Below are positions 49,738 to 57,843 of a stretch of 64,000 nt of DNA, piece by piece. Origin of the DNA: Roseimicrobium sp. ORNL1 (lineage in GTDB: Bacteria; Verrucomicrobiota; Verrucomicrobiia; Verrucomicrobiales; Verrucomicrobiaceae); contig NZ_CP049143.1 in assembly GCF_011044495.1 (NCBI RefSeq), forward strand, positions 3,100,001-3,164,000. Reading direction: 5' to 3'. The notes below the pieces were generated by a model, which did no database searches, had not been told where the DNA came from, and saw only the letters and a list, made by a program, of their open reading frames with translations. Each line of letters begins with the position of its first letter. Position 1 is the stretch's first letter. The position numbers and the translations under genes were made by a program.

Positions 49738-51597
49738 ATGAGTCTCCAACTCGACACCATCGCCGCTGCCGCGAAACGCATCGGCATTGCCACGGAAGAT
49801 CTCGCTGCCGTGTCGCAGCAAGGCAACGCCGTGTCTTACGCCGCGGGCGACTATCTCTACCACGAGAGTACGCCGCGTCTCTGGCTGGGATTGGTCCTTG
49901 AGGGCGAAGTCGAAATCGAACGTGGCACGCAGGCCCGTACGGTGACCTTGGCCACGTTGATGCCAGGTGCTGTCTTCAGCGAAGGTGTGATGCTGGATGA
50001 TGCTCCCCATGCCGCGAACGCGCTGACTCACAAAGGCGCAAAGGTGTGGCAGATTTCCCGCGCGGAGCTGGAAAAGGTGCGAGCGGAGAAGCCCGACATC
50101 TTCTATCGCATTGTGGGCCGCATCGCTGCGCGTCTCAGTGAGCGTCTGCGTTTCGCTGCGGAACGCATCGCGGGAGAGAAGTCCGCGACGGTGGTGTCTT
50201 CAGTGCGTACGGAACACGACTCCCTGGGTGAGCGCGAAGTGCCCGACCACGCCTACTACGGCGTGCAGACCATTCGTGGCATGGAGAACTTCCACATCTC
50301 CGGCATCGGGATGTATCACTTCGAGCACTTCATCCGCGCTTTCGCGTTTGTGAAGAAGGCGGCTGCGAAGGCCAATGCCGAGCTCGGCGTGCTCAGTCAG
50401 GAACGCGCGGATGCCATCATGAAGGCCTGCGATGAAATCGCCGCGGGCAAGCTCCATGACCAGTTCGCCATCGACATGATTCAGGGCGGTGCGGGTACCT
50501 CCACGAACATGAACGCGAATGAAGTCATCGCCAACCGTGCCCTGGAGATTCTTGGTCATCGCAAGGGCCAGTACGAACACCTGCATCCGAACGACCATGT
50601 GAACTGCTCGCAGTCCACGAACGACGCCTATCCCACCGCCATCAAGGTGGGCGTGCTGCTGACGCTGCGGGAGACCGTGTCCGCCCTAAGGGAACTACGC
50701 GCTGCATTGCAGGCCAAGGCGAAGGAGTTCGCCGATGTGCTGAAGATGGGCCGCACGGAGAATCAGGATGCCGTGCCCATGACCCTGGGCCAGGAGTTTG
50801 GAGCCTACGCCGTGATGATTGGCGACGGCATCCGCCACCTCACGCGTGTGGGTGAGGAGTTCCTCGCCATCAACATGGGCGCGACCGCCATCGGCACGGG
50901 CCTTAACAGCCCTCCCGGATACGCAGCACTGTGCACGAAGCATCTGGCGGACATCAGCGGTATTCCAGTGACACTCGCGGATGATCTCGTGGAGGCCACG
51001 CAGGACTCCGGTGAGTTCGCGCTGATGAGCAGCACGATGAAGACCGCTGCGGTCCAGCTCTCGAAGATTTGCAATGACCTTCGCTGGATGTCCTCCGGTC
51101 CGCGCTGCGGTCTCTATGAAATCCGCCTGCCCTCCATGCAGCCGGGTTCGTCCATCATGCCGGGCAAGGTGAATCCCGTCATTCCTGAAGTGGTGAGCCA
51201 GGTGTGCTTCCAGATCATCGGCATGGACATCACTGTCTCCATGGCGGCCGAGGCCAGTGAGCTGGAGCTCAACATGGCGGAGCCGGTGATTGCATTCAAC
51301 CTCCTCTTCGGACTCACGCTGTTGCGCAATGCGGCGATCGTGTTGCACAGCCGCTGCATCGTCGGCATTGAGGCGAATCGTGAACGCTGCCTGCAGTATG
51401 TGCACAATTCCATCGGCCTCGTCACCGCGCTCAATCCGGTGCTGGGCTATGAACGTAGCGCCGCGATTGCGAAGGAAGCGCTCAAGACTGGAGGCAGCGT
51501 GTACGAACTCGTGTTGCAGAAAGGCTGGCTGACGAAAGATCGGCTGGACGAGCTGCTCAAGCCCGAGAACATGACGCACCCGCGCCAGCTCAACTAG
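49738..51597 (+). CDS. aspA: Aspartate ammonia-lyase fused to an N-terminal cyclic-nucleotide-binding domain
   Basis: A 619-aa protein. Residues ~10-135 form a CRP-type cyclic-nucleotide-binding fold ('AAGDYLYHESTPRLWLGLVLEGEVEIERG', 'ATLMPGAVFSEGVMLDDAP'). Residues ~155-615 are a complete aspartase with 'GAGTSTNMNANEVIANRALEILG', 'HPNDHVNCSQSTNDAYPTAIK' and the signature 'GSSIMPGKVNP' (~470). The lyase converts aspartate to fumarate and ammonia. Ordinary AspA is ~470 aa, so the extra domain probably adds allosteric control. There is no sign of frameshift between the parts. Confidence 0.93.
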   Translation: MSLQLDTIAAAAKRIGIATEDLAAVSQQGNAVSYAAGDYLYHESTPRLWLGLVLEGEVEIERGTQARTVTLATLMPGAVFSEGVMLDDAPHAANALTHKGAKVWQISRAELEKVRAEKPDIFYRIVGRIAARLSERLRFAAERIAGEKSATVVSSVRTEHDSLGEREVPDHAYYGVQTIRGMENFHISGIGMYHFEHFIRAFAFVKKAAAKANAELGVLSQERADAIMKACDEIAAGKLHDQFAIDMIQGGAGTSTNMNANEVIANRALEILGHRKGQYEHLHPNDHVNCSQSTNDAYPTAIKVGVLLTLRETVSALRELRAALQAKAKEFADVLKMGRTENQDAVPMTLGQEFGAYAVMIGDGIRHLTRVGEEFLAINMGATAIGTGLNSPPGYAALCTKHLADISGIPVTLADDLVEATQDSGEFALMSSTMKTAAVQLSKICNDLRWMSSGPRCGLYEIRLPSMQPGSSIMPGKVNPVIPEVVSQVCFQIIGMDITVSMAAEASELELNMAEPVIAFNLLFGLTLLRNAAIVLHSRCIVGIEANRERCLQYVHNSIGLVTALNPVLGYERSAAIAKEALKTGGSVYELVLQKGWLTKDRLDELLKPENMTHPRQLN

Positions 51598-51684
51598 AAG
51601 CGATGAGCACTGGTGATCCAAAGCCGGGGATCATCCCGCTGCAGTCTGCTCAACGGTTGTGAATACTTGTTCGTGCCTGTTCCC

Positions 51685-51876
51685 ATGAAAGCCATCCTCA
51701 CCACTCTTGTACTCGCAGCGCTTTGCTGCCTGACATCCTGCTCCAGCAATGATGAACTGCAGGAGCGCCTCGACAAGCGAACGGATGCCTACTCCAATTT
51801 CCAGGAGCGCCGTGAGATGCGTGCAGATGCGCGGCAGCAGCGGACGGATGCGTGGTTTGATCGCGCGATGCACTAG
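51685..51876 (+). CDS. Small lipoprotein, function unknown
   Basis: A 63-aa protein with a signal peptide and lipobox 'L-T-S-C' (Cys ~18). The short mature part is rich in Arg, Asp and Gln ('RREMRADARQQRTDAWFDRAMH'). The ATG at 51685 starts the signal. It is probably the last gene of the pyk-dcu-aspA string, 88 bp after aspA, and is followed by a clear terminator. It resembles the lipoprotein at 6678 in style but is not an obvious homologue. Confidence 0.7.
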   Translation: MKAILTTLVLAALCCLTSCSSNDELQERLDKRTDAYSNFQERREMRADARQQRTDAWFDRAMH

Positions 51877-51911
51877 AGCGGTCTTTTTAAAATAGCTGAA
51901 CACCCAAAAGG

Positions 51912-51939
51912 AAAAGCCTCTCGAGTCGAGAGGCTTTTT
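51912..51939. terminator. Bidirectional intrinsic terminator
   Basis: AAAAGCCTCTC - GAGTC - GAGAGGCTTTTT: an 11-bp stem with A-rich 5' and T-rich 3' flanks, ideal for Rho-independent stop in both directions. It separates the plus-strand aspA string from the convergent AraC gene and is the clearest terminator in the window. Confidence 0.92.
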
Positions 51940-51958
51940 ACAACTAGCTGGGGCGTTC

Positions 51959-52750
51959 TCAGGCCGCGGCCAGGCACGTGCCTTTGGCTTTCAGCTCGCC
52001 GCGGTATTCGCTCGGCGACATGGAGGTCACGCGGCGGAAGCTGCGGTTGAACTGCGAAAGGGACTGGAAGCCGGCGTCGAAGGCCACTTCCGTCACACAG
52101 TAGCGGGGTTTCATGAGGAGCTTCTTGGCGTGTTCCACACGGGCGTGATTCACAAAGCTGGTGAAGGTATGGCCGGTGTACTTCTTGAAGACCTTGCAGA
52201 AGTGGAAGGCGCTCACACCGGCGTAGCGGGCCACGTCGTCGAGGAACATGGACTCCGTGAGGTGCTTCATGATGAACTCACGGGCCTTGCGGACCGTGAT
52301 GGGTTCGCTTTCGGTGGCCTCAAGGAAAAGATGTTCAGCCACTTCGCTGAGTTGCACGGCAAGCACTTGCAGCAGGGTTTCCATGGCCTTCAGGCGCTCC
52401 GGGGTCACTGTAGGTGTCTGCTCATAAATCTCGCGGGCCGTCCGGACTTCAGCGGCAGTGGCGTCGTCCTGCAACATGACACGTGCCACGTCATCGAAGC
52501 TGCGGAAGTAGTCGGTCTGCACCGCCACGGGCTGCAGAGTGACCCAGGCCACCACTTTCTCAGCGGCGCGCACGGGCAGATGCAGGCGCTTCAGGGAGGG
52601 AATGCTCGACTCACGGCGGGCGCCCTCTGCGCTGTCCAGGCTCAGGCGCAGGCCCGTGGTGGTTTGGAACGCTTCCCGGTAGTTCTGGAACAGGTTACCG
52701 TGGAGCAGGCGTTCGTGAGTGGCGGGGGCAAGTTGGGTGGTAGCATTCAT
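51959..52750 (-). CDS. AraC-family regulator with PocR-like N-terminus
   Basis: A 263-aa regulator. The N-terminal part (~5-105) resembles a PocR-type ligand domain ('LFQNYREAFQTTTGLRLSLDS', 'VRAAEKVVAWVTLQPVA') and may have lost its Cys ligands. The C-terminal AraC domain (~155-255) has two helix-turn-helix motifs ('MFLDDVARYAGVSAFHFCKVFKKYTG', 'VTEVAFDAGFQSLSQFNRSFRRVTSMSPSEYR'). The start at 52750 is preferred over upstream in-frame codons that overlap the promoter area. Targets are not evident. Confidence 0.88.
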   Translation of the reverse strand: MNATTQLAPATHERLLHGNLFQNYREAFQTTTGLRLSLDSAEGARRESSIPSLKRLHLPVRAAEKVVAWVTLQPVAVQTDYFRSFDDVARVMLQDDATAAEVRTAREIYEQTPTVTPERLKAMETLLQVLAVQLSEVAEHLFLEATESEPITVRKAREFIMKHLTESMFLDDVARYAGVSAFHFCKVFKKYTGHTFTSFVNHARVEHAKKLLMKPRYCVTEVAFDAGFQSLSQFNRSFRRVTSMSPSEYRGELKAKGTCLAAA

Positions 52751-52849
52751 GTTCTGCGGTGTTTGATGACACCACATGCTAGTCCCAATCACATCTTGCG
52801 AAATTCGTACCCCCACGTGTTCGTGGCGTCATGATTCGCGCAAGTGAGG

Positions 52850-52868
52850 CGTAGGGGAATCCTCTACG
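52850..52868. promoter_or_regulatory. Imperfect palindrome upstream of the AraC gene
   Basis: CGTAGGGGAATCCTCTACG: 9-bp arms around one A with one mismatch. It lies ~100 bp before the AraC start and 7 bp past the NarL-type regulator's stop. It differs from the GACC operator and could be a site for the NarL-type protein encoded next door. Confidence 0.4.
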
Positions 52869-52874
52869 ACTCTC

Positions 52875-53591
52875 TTACTTCACGCTGCCTTGCTGATTCT
52901 CCACCCAGCGCACGGCGTAGCGCACGAGTGCATTGCCATCAGGGAGTTGCAGCTTGTCTTTGATATGGGCTCGGTGCGCATCGATCGTGCGCACACTCAC
53001 GTGAAGCTGGTCGGCGATCTGGCGTGTGCCGCGTCCACTGCCGATGAGTTGCAGCACTTCCAGTTCGCGATCCGTGAGGCGATCAATGCCCGCCGAGGCT
53101 GAAGTCTTGCGCTGTCCGGAGAGCAGCTCCAGCATCACGCTCGCCATCTTGTCGCTCAGGTAGATGTCACCGGCAAGTACCCGCCGCACCGCGCGGATGA
53201 GATTCTCTGCGGCGGCTTCCTTCATGAGGTAACCGCGGGCACCGGCACGGAGAGCGCGCTCGGCGTACAGGGATTCGTCATGCATGGAGAGCACCATGAT
53301 CTGCAGATCCGGATGCAGGGCGCGCAGGTCCTTGATGAACTCAAGGCCGTGCTTGTCCGGTAGGGTGAGATCCGCGATGACGAGATCGGGATTCTGCTTC
53401 GCTGCAGCCGTCATGCCCTCCGCGGCATTTCCCGCTTCGGCGCAAACCTGAAGGTCGGGCTCCGCAGAGATGAGCTGCACCAGTCCATGCCGCATGATGG
53501 GGTGATCGTCCACGAGCAACAGGCGTTTCATCTCGGGGCGGGCTTTCTTTGTGGTGCGGCTGGCGCTGGTGCTGGCACTTGCGTTGGGCAT
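52875..53591 (-). CDS. NarL-family response regulator
   Basis: A 238-aa protein (218 aa if the start is M21 at 53531). The receiver has 'VDDHP', phospho-Asp in 'ADLTLPDKHG', 'LSMHDE' and 'GYLMKEAA'. The LuxR-type helix-turn-helix has 'LTDRELEVLQLIGSGRGTRQIADQLHVSVRTIDAHRAHIKDKL'. Its recognition helix differs from the FixJ-type protein at 12716. No kinase gene is adjacent. It follows the universal stress protein gene by 57 bp on the same strand and may be the end of the oxidase transcript. Confidence 0.9.
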   Translation of the reverse strand: MPNASASTSASRTTKKARPEMKRLLLVDDHPIMRHGLVQLISAEPDLQVCAEAGNAAEGMTAAAKQNPDLVIADLTLPDKHGLEFIKDLRALHPDLQIMVLSMHDESLYAERALRAGARGYLMKEAAAENLIRAVRRVLAGDIYLSDKMASVMLELLSGQRKTSASAGIDRLTDRELEVLQLIGSGRGTRQIADQLHVSVRTIDAHRAHIKDKLQLPDGNALVRYAVRWVENQQGSVK

Positions 53592-53648
53592 GGCATCAAT
53601 CTGCCTGTGGATTGATGCCGCGCAAGCTGCGGAGGGGGAGGTGCGTCC

Positions 53649-54554
53649 TCAGTGTACTTGGAACTCATAGCCCTCCGGCTTCACCGCGAGCACCGAACAG
53701 GGCGAGTTCGTGATGATGCGCTCTGCCGTGGTGCCCATGAAGATGGTTCGCAAGTTCGTGCGGCCACGCGTGCCCAACACCACCAGATCGGCACCACTCG
53801 TGCCGATGTACTCGTAGATGGCATCGCGCACATTCACGCGCTCCAGGACCACGCCCTTGGCGCGAGGCGCCACAGCGGCCGGGATGAGAGGAGTGCGGAA
53901 TTTTTCGAGTTCACCGCCCCAGTATTCCGTGCTGGTGGTGTCAGGAACTTCGAGCGCTGGCAGATACCCGGCATAGTCCAGTGACATGGCCAGCGCTGTT
54001 TGATTGACGGTCAGGCAGTCAAGATGGCTGCCCTCGATCTCGGCGACCTCAGCTGCATGACGCACCGCCTTCGCAGAGGTCTCGGAAAAGTCTACACAGG
54101 CCACGATGTGGCGGAAGGCGTGTTTCGTGTCCTCGCGTACCAGCAGCACATCCGCAGGTGCCTGGCGCGCACATCTCGCGGCGATGGCTCCGATCTGGTT
54201 GTGGGCGCTGATGCGTCCTCGTGAGCCCAGCACGAGCAGGCCGGCCTTGAGCTTGTTGCACCAGTGAATGAGCGTCACGAAATCGGCACCCGTCTCAAAC
54301 TCGAACGTGAGGTCTTTGGTGAGGTCAGCCGGGGCATCCAGAAAGGCGCGGAGCCGTTCCAACATGGAGGCGTGCAATGCGGCATCGGTGAAGCCGTGGG
54401 CCGTTTTGATTGCGCCTGCCAGATCAGGATCCATCACATGCAAAGCGGTGACTTTTCTTTGCTTCGCCTTGGCAAGTCGCAGGGCGGTGAGGAGCGCGTT
54501 TCGGCTGGAGGGGGAGAAATCGATTCCAACCAGCATGGGTGAATCAGCATTCAT
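53649..54554 (-). CDS. Tandem universal stress protein (two UspA domains)
   Basis: A 301-aa protein with two Usp domains: ~6-140 ('MLVGIDFSPSSRNALLTALRLAK', 'LLVLGSRGRISAHNQIGAIAARCARQAPADVLLVR') and ~147-295 ('IVACVDFSETSAKAVRHAAEVAE', 'LVVLGTRGRTNLRTIFMGTTAERIITNSPCSVLAVK'). The second has the G-x2-G-x9-G-S/T ATP-binding pattern more completely. Such proteins are common in low-oxygen and energy-stress regulons. The ATG at 54554 lies 4 bp after the ccoI stop, so it belongs to the oxidase operon. Confidence 0.92.
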   Translation of the reverse strand: MNADSPMLVGIDFSPSSRNALLTALRLAKAKQRKVTALHVMDPDLAGAIKTAHGFTDAALHASMLERLRAFLDAPADLTKDLTFEFETGADFVTLIHWCNKLKAGLLVLGSRGRISAHNQIGAIAARCARQAPADVLLVREDTKHAFRHIVACVDFSETSAKAVRHAAEVAEIEGSHLDCLTVNQTALAMSLDYAGYLPALEVPDTTSTEYWGGELEKFRTPLIPAAVAPRAKGVVLERVNVRDAIYEYIGTSGADLVVLGTRGRTNLRTIFMGTTAERIITNSPCSVLAVKPEGYEFQVH

Positions 54555-54558
54555 GGCA

Positions 54559-57009
54559 CTAGGATACACCAAAAGCTCCTTTTGCGCCACGCACAGTTTG
54601 CGTGCTGGCCTCCTTATCTTGGGTCCTCATCTGCCGACCCCAATATCCCAGAATGAGTTGCACCAAAGCGAGGGTCACCACCGAGCTGGCCGGCATGAGC
54701 ACGGCGGCCAGCAGGGGACTCATCATCCCGGCAAGGGCCAGGGCAATGGCGGACACATTGTACAACAGGGCAAAGGCGAAGACGCATCTCACGGCCAGCA
54801 TGCGGCGGTGCGCCACGGACAGCAGGTCCGGCAGGAAGCGCAGACTGTTTCCAAGGAAATAGAAGTCCGCCTTGTGCTCGAGAAAGTTTTTCCCTGTGAC
54901 TGGTGAACCTGCGCAAAGGGCTTCATCGAATGCTAGACTGTCATTCGCGCCGTCGCCGATGAAGAGTGTCTGGCCTGCACCGGACGCCCGCACGGCAGCG
55001 GCCTTTTGATCGGGTGTCATTTCTGCATGGAAGCTGGATTCATCAAGCCCCAGTTGAGCAGCGATGTGTGCCACCTTCTCCCGACGGTCACCGCTCAGCA
55101 GCGCCACTGAGAGGCCGAATTGGGTGAGGCGATGCACCGCGGCACGGGTGGAGGGACGCAGGCGATCTTCGAACGTGAATGCGGCCAGCTTCATCCCATC
55201 GCGGCTGAAGACGACGTCTTCTTGCGCGGCTGGGCTGGAGCCACGATCCTTCCAGCCGGGCCTGCCCAGAGCATAGGCGTGGCCATCATGCGTCTGCAGC
55301 ATCAAGCCCATGCCCACTACTTCCTCAGCCTGGGCGCTGTCGGAATCAGGGCGTGAAGTGTGTAGCGCGAGCGCATCGAAGAGACTGCGACACACCGGAT
55401 GCAGGCTGGAACGTACCAGCTGATGCAGCGCTGCTCGATCTGCGTCATGAAGAGAACTCAACGCTTCGGGATTCTTCAACGTCGGATTCTCAGCGGTGAG
55501 CGTGCCGGTCTTGTCAAAAAGCACACGACGCACCCGCACGAGGCGTTGCCACAGGAACCCCGTGCGAACAAAGACACCCAGCCGCTGCAGCAGGGCATTC
55601 GCGAGGTCGTCGGCAAAGGGAGCTGCCACGCCCAGCGCGCAGGGACAGGAAACGACGAACACGGAAATCATCACCTGCAGTGCCGTCGCGGGGCTAGCTC
55701 CCATGGCCAACCACACAACTCCGCCAGCGATGCCAATCAACACGACCGCCGCGAGGTACCACTTGAGCAGAGTGCCGACGAACGGTGAAAAGGCGTGCTC
55801 GTGGCGGTCGCTGGTGACGAGGCGCTGGAGCAGGGAACCTTCCCAACCCTCGAGCGTCTCCACTTCCACGGGCCTGTGGCTTGTCATCAGGGCACCAGAG
55901 GGAACGAGTTGTCCGGAGGTGCGTTCCGTGGCCGCGCTTTCGCCATTGATCCACTCAAGGCTGATGCCCACATGCGGAGAGCTGAGACGTGCGCTTACCG
56001 GACATAGGTCACCGGACTTGAGGCGCATGGTGTCACCCGCGGTGATATCGCGCAGCGCTTTGGGTTCCGTGGCGCCATCGGGATGGCATATCGTCATGAT
56101 TTCCGCGACCACTGCGCCTTGCAGCATGCGGCGGCTGTTCTTTTCCACGGCGAACTGCTGGAGCCACCTGCCCACCAGCATGAGGAAGATAAATGTCGCG
56201 ACGAAGTCGAAGTACTTCAGGCCGTCGACCCCCATGGCCCAGCCCACCATGGCGCCAATCCAGGCGGCACCGATGCCGAGGGTGATGGGTGTATCAATGT
56301 GCAGCACACCATGCTGCAGTGCCCGCCAGCTTTTCTCCGCGAAATAGGAGCCGCCCACCAGCAGCGCAAGGGTGGCCGAGCAAGCCGCCACCAGGTCGAA
56401 CCACTCTGCGAACATGAAGTCCCGCGACATACCGAGATACGTGGGCAGGGTGAAGGCCATGGCATTCATGGCAAAGGCACCGCAGAGACCCATGCGCCGT
56501 ACCAGGTCAGCCGTGGCGGGCTTGGACTTGTCCTTTCCGGAAGATGGACCCAGCATGTAGCCGAAGTGCTGCAACCGCTCTGCGAACCCCACGGGAGAAA
56601 ACGTGCCCGCAGTCCATTCCAAGTCGATCTCACCACGTGAGGCGTGGATGGAGATTCTGCCTGCGCCGGGTTGCTGCTGATGCACACGCCCCATGAGCCA
56701 GATACAGCCCAGACAGGACATGCCCTGCACCCCAAGATGGAGCTGAGCGACGGTGGAGTCTTTTGCTGCTTTCGCTTCGGCTTCCGCAGTCGCTTGTGCC
56801 AGCCAGTCAAAGTTTTGCTCACGCAAGGCCTGGCTGCCCACCGGCACCAGCGTTTGATCACCCCGCAGTTCGTAGAACTTCTCCAGTCCTTCCTGCTGGA
56901 GAAGGTCGTGCACAAACGCGCAGCCCGTGCAGCAGAAGCGCATGTCCCCCGAGGTGGAGGGCACCGGCGTACCGCAGTGAAGGCACAGGGGCTCAGATGT
57001 TCCTTTCAT
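54559..57009 (-). CDS. ccoI: Copper-type P-type ATPase for cbb3 oxidase assembly (CcoI/FixI)
   Basis: An 816-aa heavy-metal P-type ATPase. It opens with an N-terminal Cys-rich metal-binding domain ('CLHCGTPVP...FCCTGCAFV', ~9-37), then an HMA-like segment with 'MSCLGCIWL' (~93-101), eight helices with the 'CPCALG' ion site, phospho-Asp in 'DKTGTLT' (~497) and 'GDGANDS'. This build is typical of FixI/CcoI, which supplies copper for the oxidase. The longer upstream frame is out of phase with neighbours and the ATG at 57009 follows the TauE/SafE stop by 5 bp. Confidence 0.92.
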   Translation of the reverse strand: MKGTSEPLCLHCGTPVPSTSGDMRFCCTGCAFVHDLLQQEGLEKFYELRGDQTLVPVGSQALREQNFDWLAQATAEAEAKAAKDSTVAQLHLGVQGMSCLGCIWLMGRVHQQQPGAGRISIHASRGEIDLEWTAGTFSPVGFAERLQHFGYMLGPSSGKDKSKPATADLVRRMGLCGAFAMNAMAFTLPTYLGMSRDFMFAEWFDLVAACSATLALLVGGSYFAEKSWRALQHGVLHIDTPITLGIGAAWIGAMVGWAMGVDGLKYFDFVATFIFLMLVGRWLQQFAVEKNSRRMLQGAVVAEIMTICHPDGATEPKALRDITAGDTMRLKSGDLCPVSARLSSPHVGISLEWINGESAATERTSGQLVPSGALMTSHRPVEVETLEGWEGSLLQRLVTSDRHEHAFSPFVGTLLKWYLAAVVLIGIAGGVVWLAMGASPATALQVMISVFVVSCPCALGVAAPFADDLANALLQRLGVFVRTGFLWQRLVRVRRVLFDKTGTLTAENPTLKNPEALSSLHDADRAALHQLVRSSLHPVCRSLFDALALHTSRPDSDSAQAEEVVGMGLMLQTHDGHAYALGRPGWKDRGSSPAAQEDVVFSRDGMKLAAFTFEDRLRPSTRAAVHRLTQFGLSVALLSGDRREKVAHIAAQLGLDESSFHAEMTPDQKAAAVRASGAGQTLFIGDGANDSLAFDEALCAGSPVTGKNFLEHKADFYFLGNSLRFLPDLLSVAHRRMLAVRCVFAFALLYNVSAIALALAGMMSPLLAAVLMPASSVVTLALVQLILGYWGRQMRTQDKEASTQTVRGAKGAFGVS

Positions 57010-57014
57010 GGATG

Positions 57015-57704
57015 TCAGTGGCTGTGGCAGCACAGCGCCTCCGGTTCGCCCGTAAACGTGCCTCGCAGACGCCACACCATGATGAGCGCCGCGCTGAGGG
57101 CCAGACCACGCTGCACCCACTGCGAGGCCCGACCACCGTACTTCGGTCCGAGCAGATGCACCTGGGTCTGGGCGAGCCAGAGCAGGGGCAGGGTACCGAG
57201 ACCAAAGGCAGCAGCGAACTGCGCACCGCGTGACAGCGAACCATTCGCCATGGCGAGCGTCAGCATCAGGTAAAGAGGACCACAGGGGAGTAGGGGAGTG
57301 GCAGCGCCCAGCAGACTGGCACGAGCCGCCACCGGCACGCGGACGAGCGCGAGCCGTAGCTTTGCCATCGGCCTTGTAAGAATGAGCGGCTTGGGTAACC
57401 ACTTACCGAGTCCCAGGGCGACTGCGAGAAATACGATCACGAACAGCCACGGCAGCACCCGGGCGCCGTGTGCATCCAGCCATCGCAGGGGCAGTGTGCC
57501 CACTGCGCCTGCCACCGCGCCAAGCGTGGTGTAGGATAAGATGCGCGCACCATGATATAGCGCTGCATTGCGATGACGCGCAATCGCGCTGCCACCGTTC
57601 CCGATGGACCAGGCGCATACCATGGGGCCACACATGCCCAGGCAGTGCACACTGGTCACCAGTCCTGCCACGAAGGAGGCGGCAGTGCTGTCAATTGTTT
57701 GCAC
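57015..57704 (-). CDS. TauE/SafE (UreH-like) membrane protein in cbb3 cluster
   Basis: A 229-aa protein with about six helices and the typical opening 'FVAGLVTSVHCLGMCGPMVCAW' with Cys-x3-Cys. A second family segment is 'ATPLLPCGPLYLMLTLAMANGS'. The GTG at 57704 is chosen: AGGAGG lies 8 bp before it and the conserved part begins right after; a longer frame starts at a TTG. Such proteins regularly sit beside ccoI and may help copper handling. It overlaps the preceding 50-aa ORF by 14 bp. Confidence 0.85.
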   Translation of the reverse strand: MQTIDSTAASFVAGLVTSVHCLGMCGPMVCAWSIGNGGSAIARHRNAALYHGARILSYTTLGAVAGAVGTLPLRWLDAHGARVLPWLFVIVFLAVALGLGKWLPKPLILTRPMAKLRLALVRVPVAARASLLGAATPLLPCGPLYLMLTLAMANGSLSRGAQFAAAFGLGTLPLLWLAQTQVHLLGPKYGGRASQWVQRGLALSAALIMVWRLRGTFTGEPEALCCHSH

Positions 57705-57843
57705 TCTCCACTCCTCCTGTGAGGGATACCGTGTCCGGCATATTCTGTACTGCGATGGTGACGAAGGACCCAAGGACCGAGACGAACATCACAAAGCAAA
57801 CTACAACCCAGATCCACGGACGTTCTTCGATGTACTTTTTCAT
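57691..57843 (-). CDS. 50-aa single-helix protein in FixH/CcoH position
   Basis: ATG 57843 to TGA 57691 encodes 50 residues: a basic N-terminus (M-K-K-Y-I-E-E-R-P-W), one hydrophobic helix (~11-33, 'WVVVCFVMFVSVLGSFVTIA') and a short outside tail. The start overlaps the ccoG stop (ATGA) and the end overlaps the TauE/SafE start by 14 bp, so the whole space is coding. Position after ccoG and before ccoI is where fixH/ccoH usually lies, and 'P-W' before the helix is similar. It would be a FixH without the usual periplasmic domain. Confidence 0.75.
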   Translation of the reverse strand: MKKYIEERPWIWVVVCFVMFVSVLGSFVTIAVQNMPDTVSLTGGVESANN

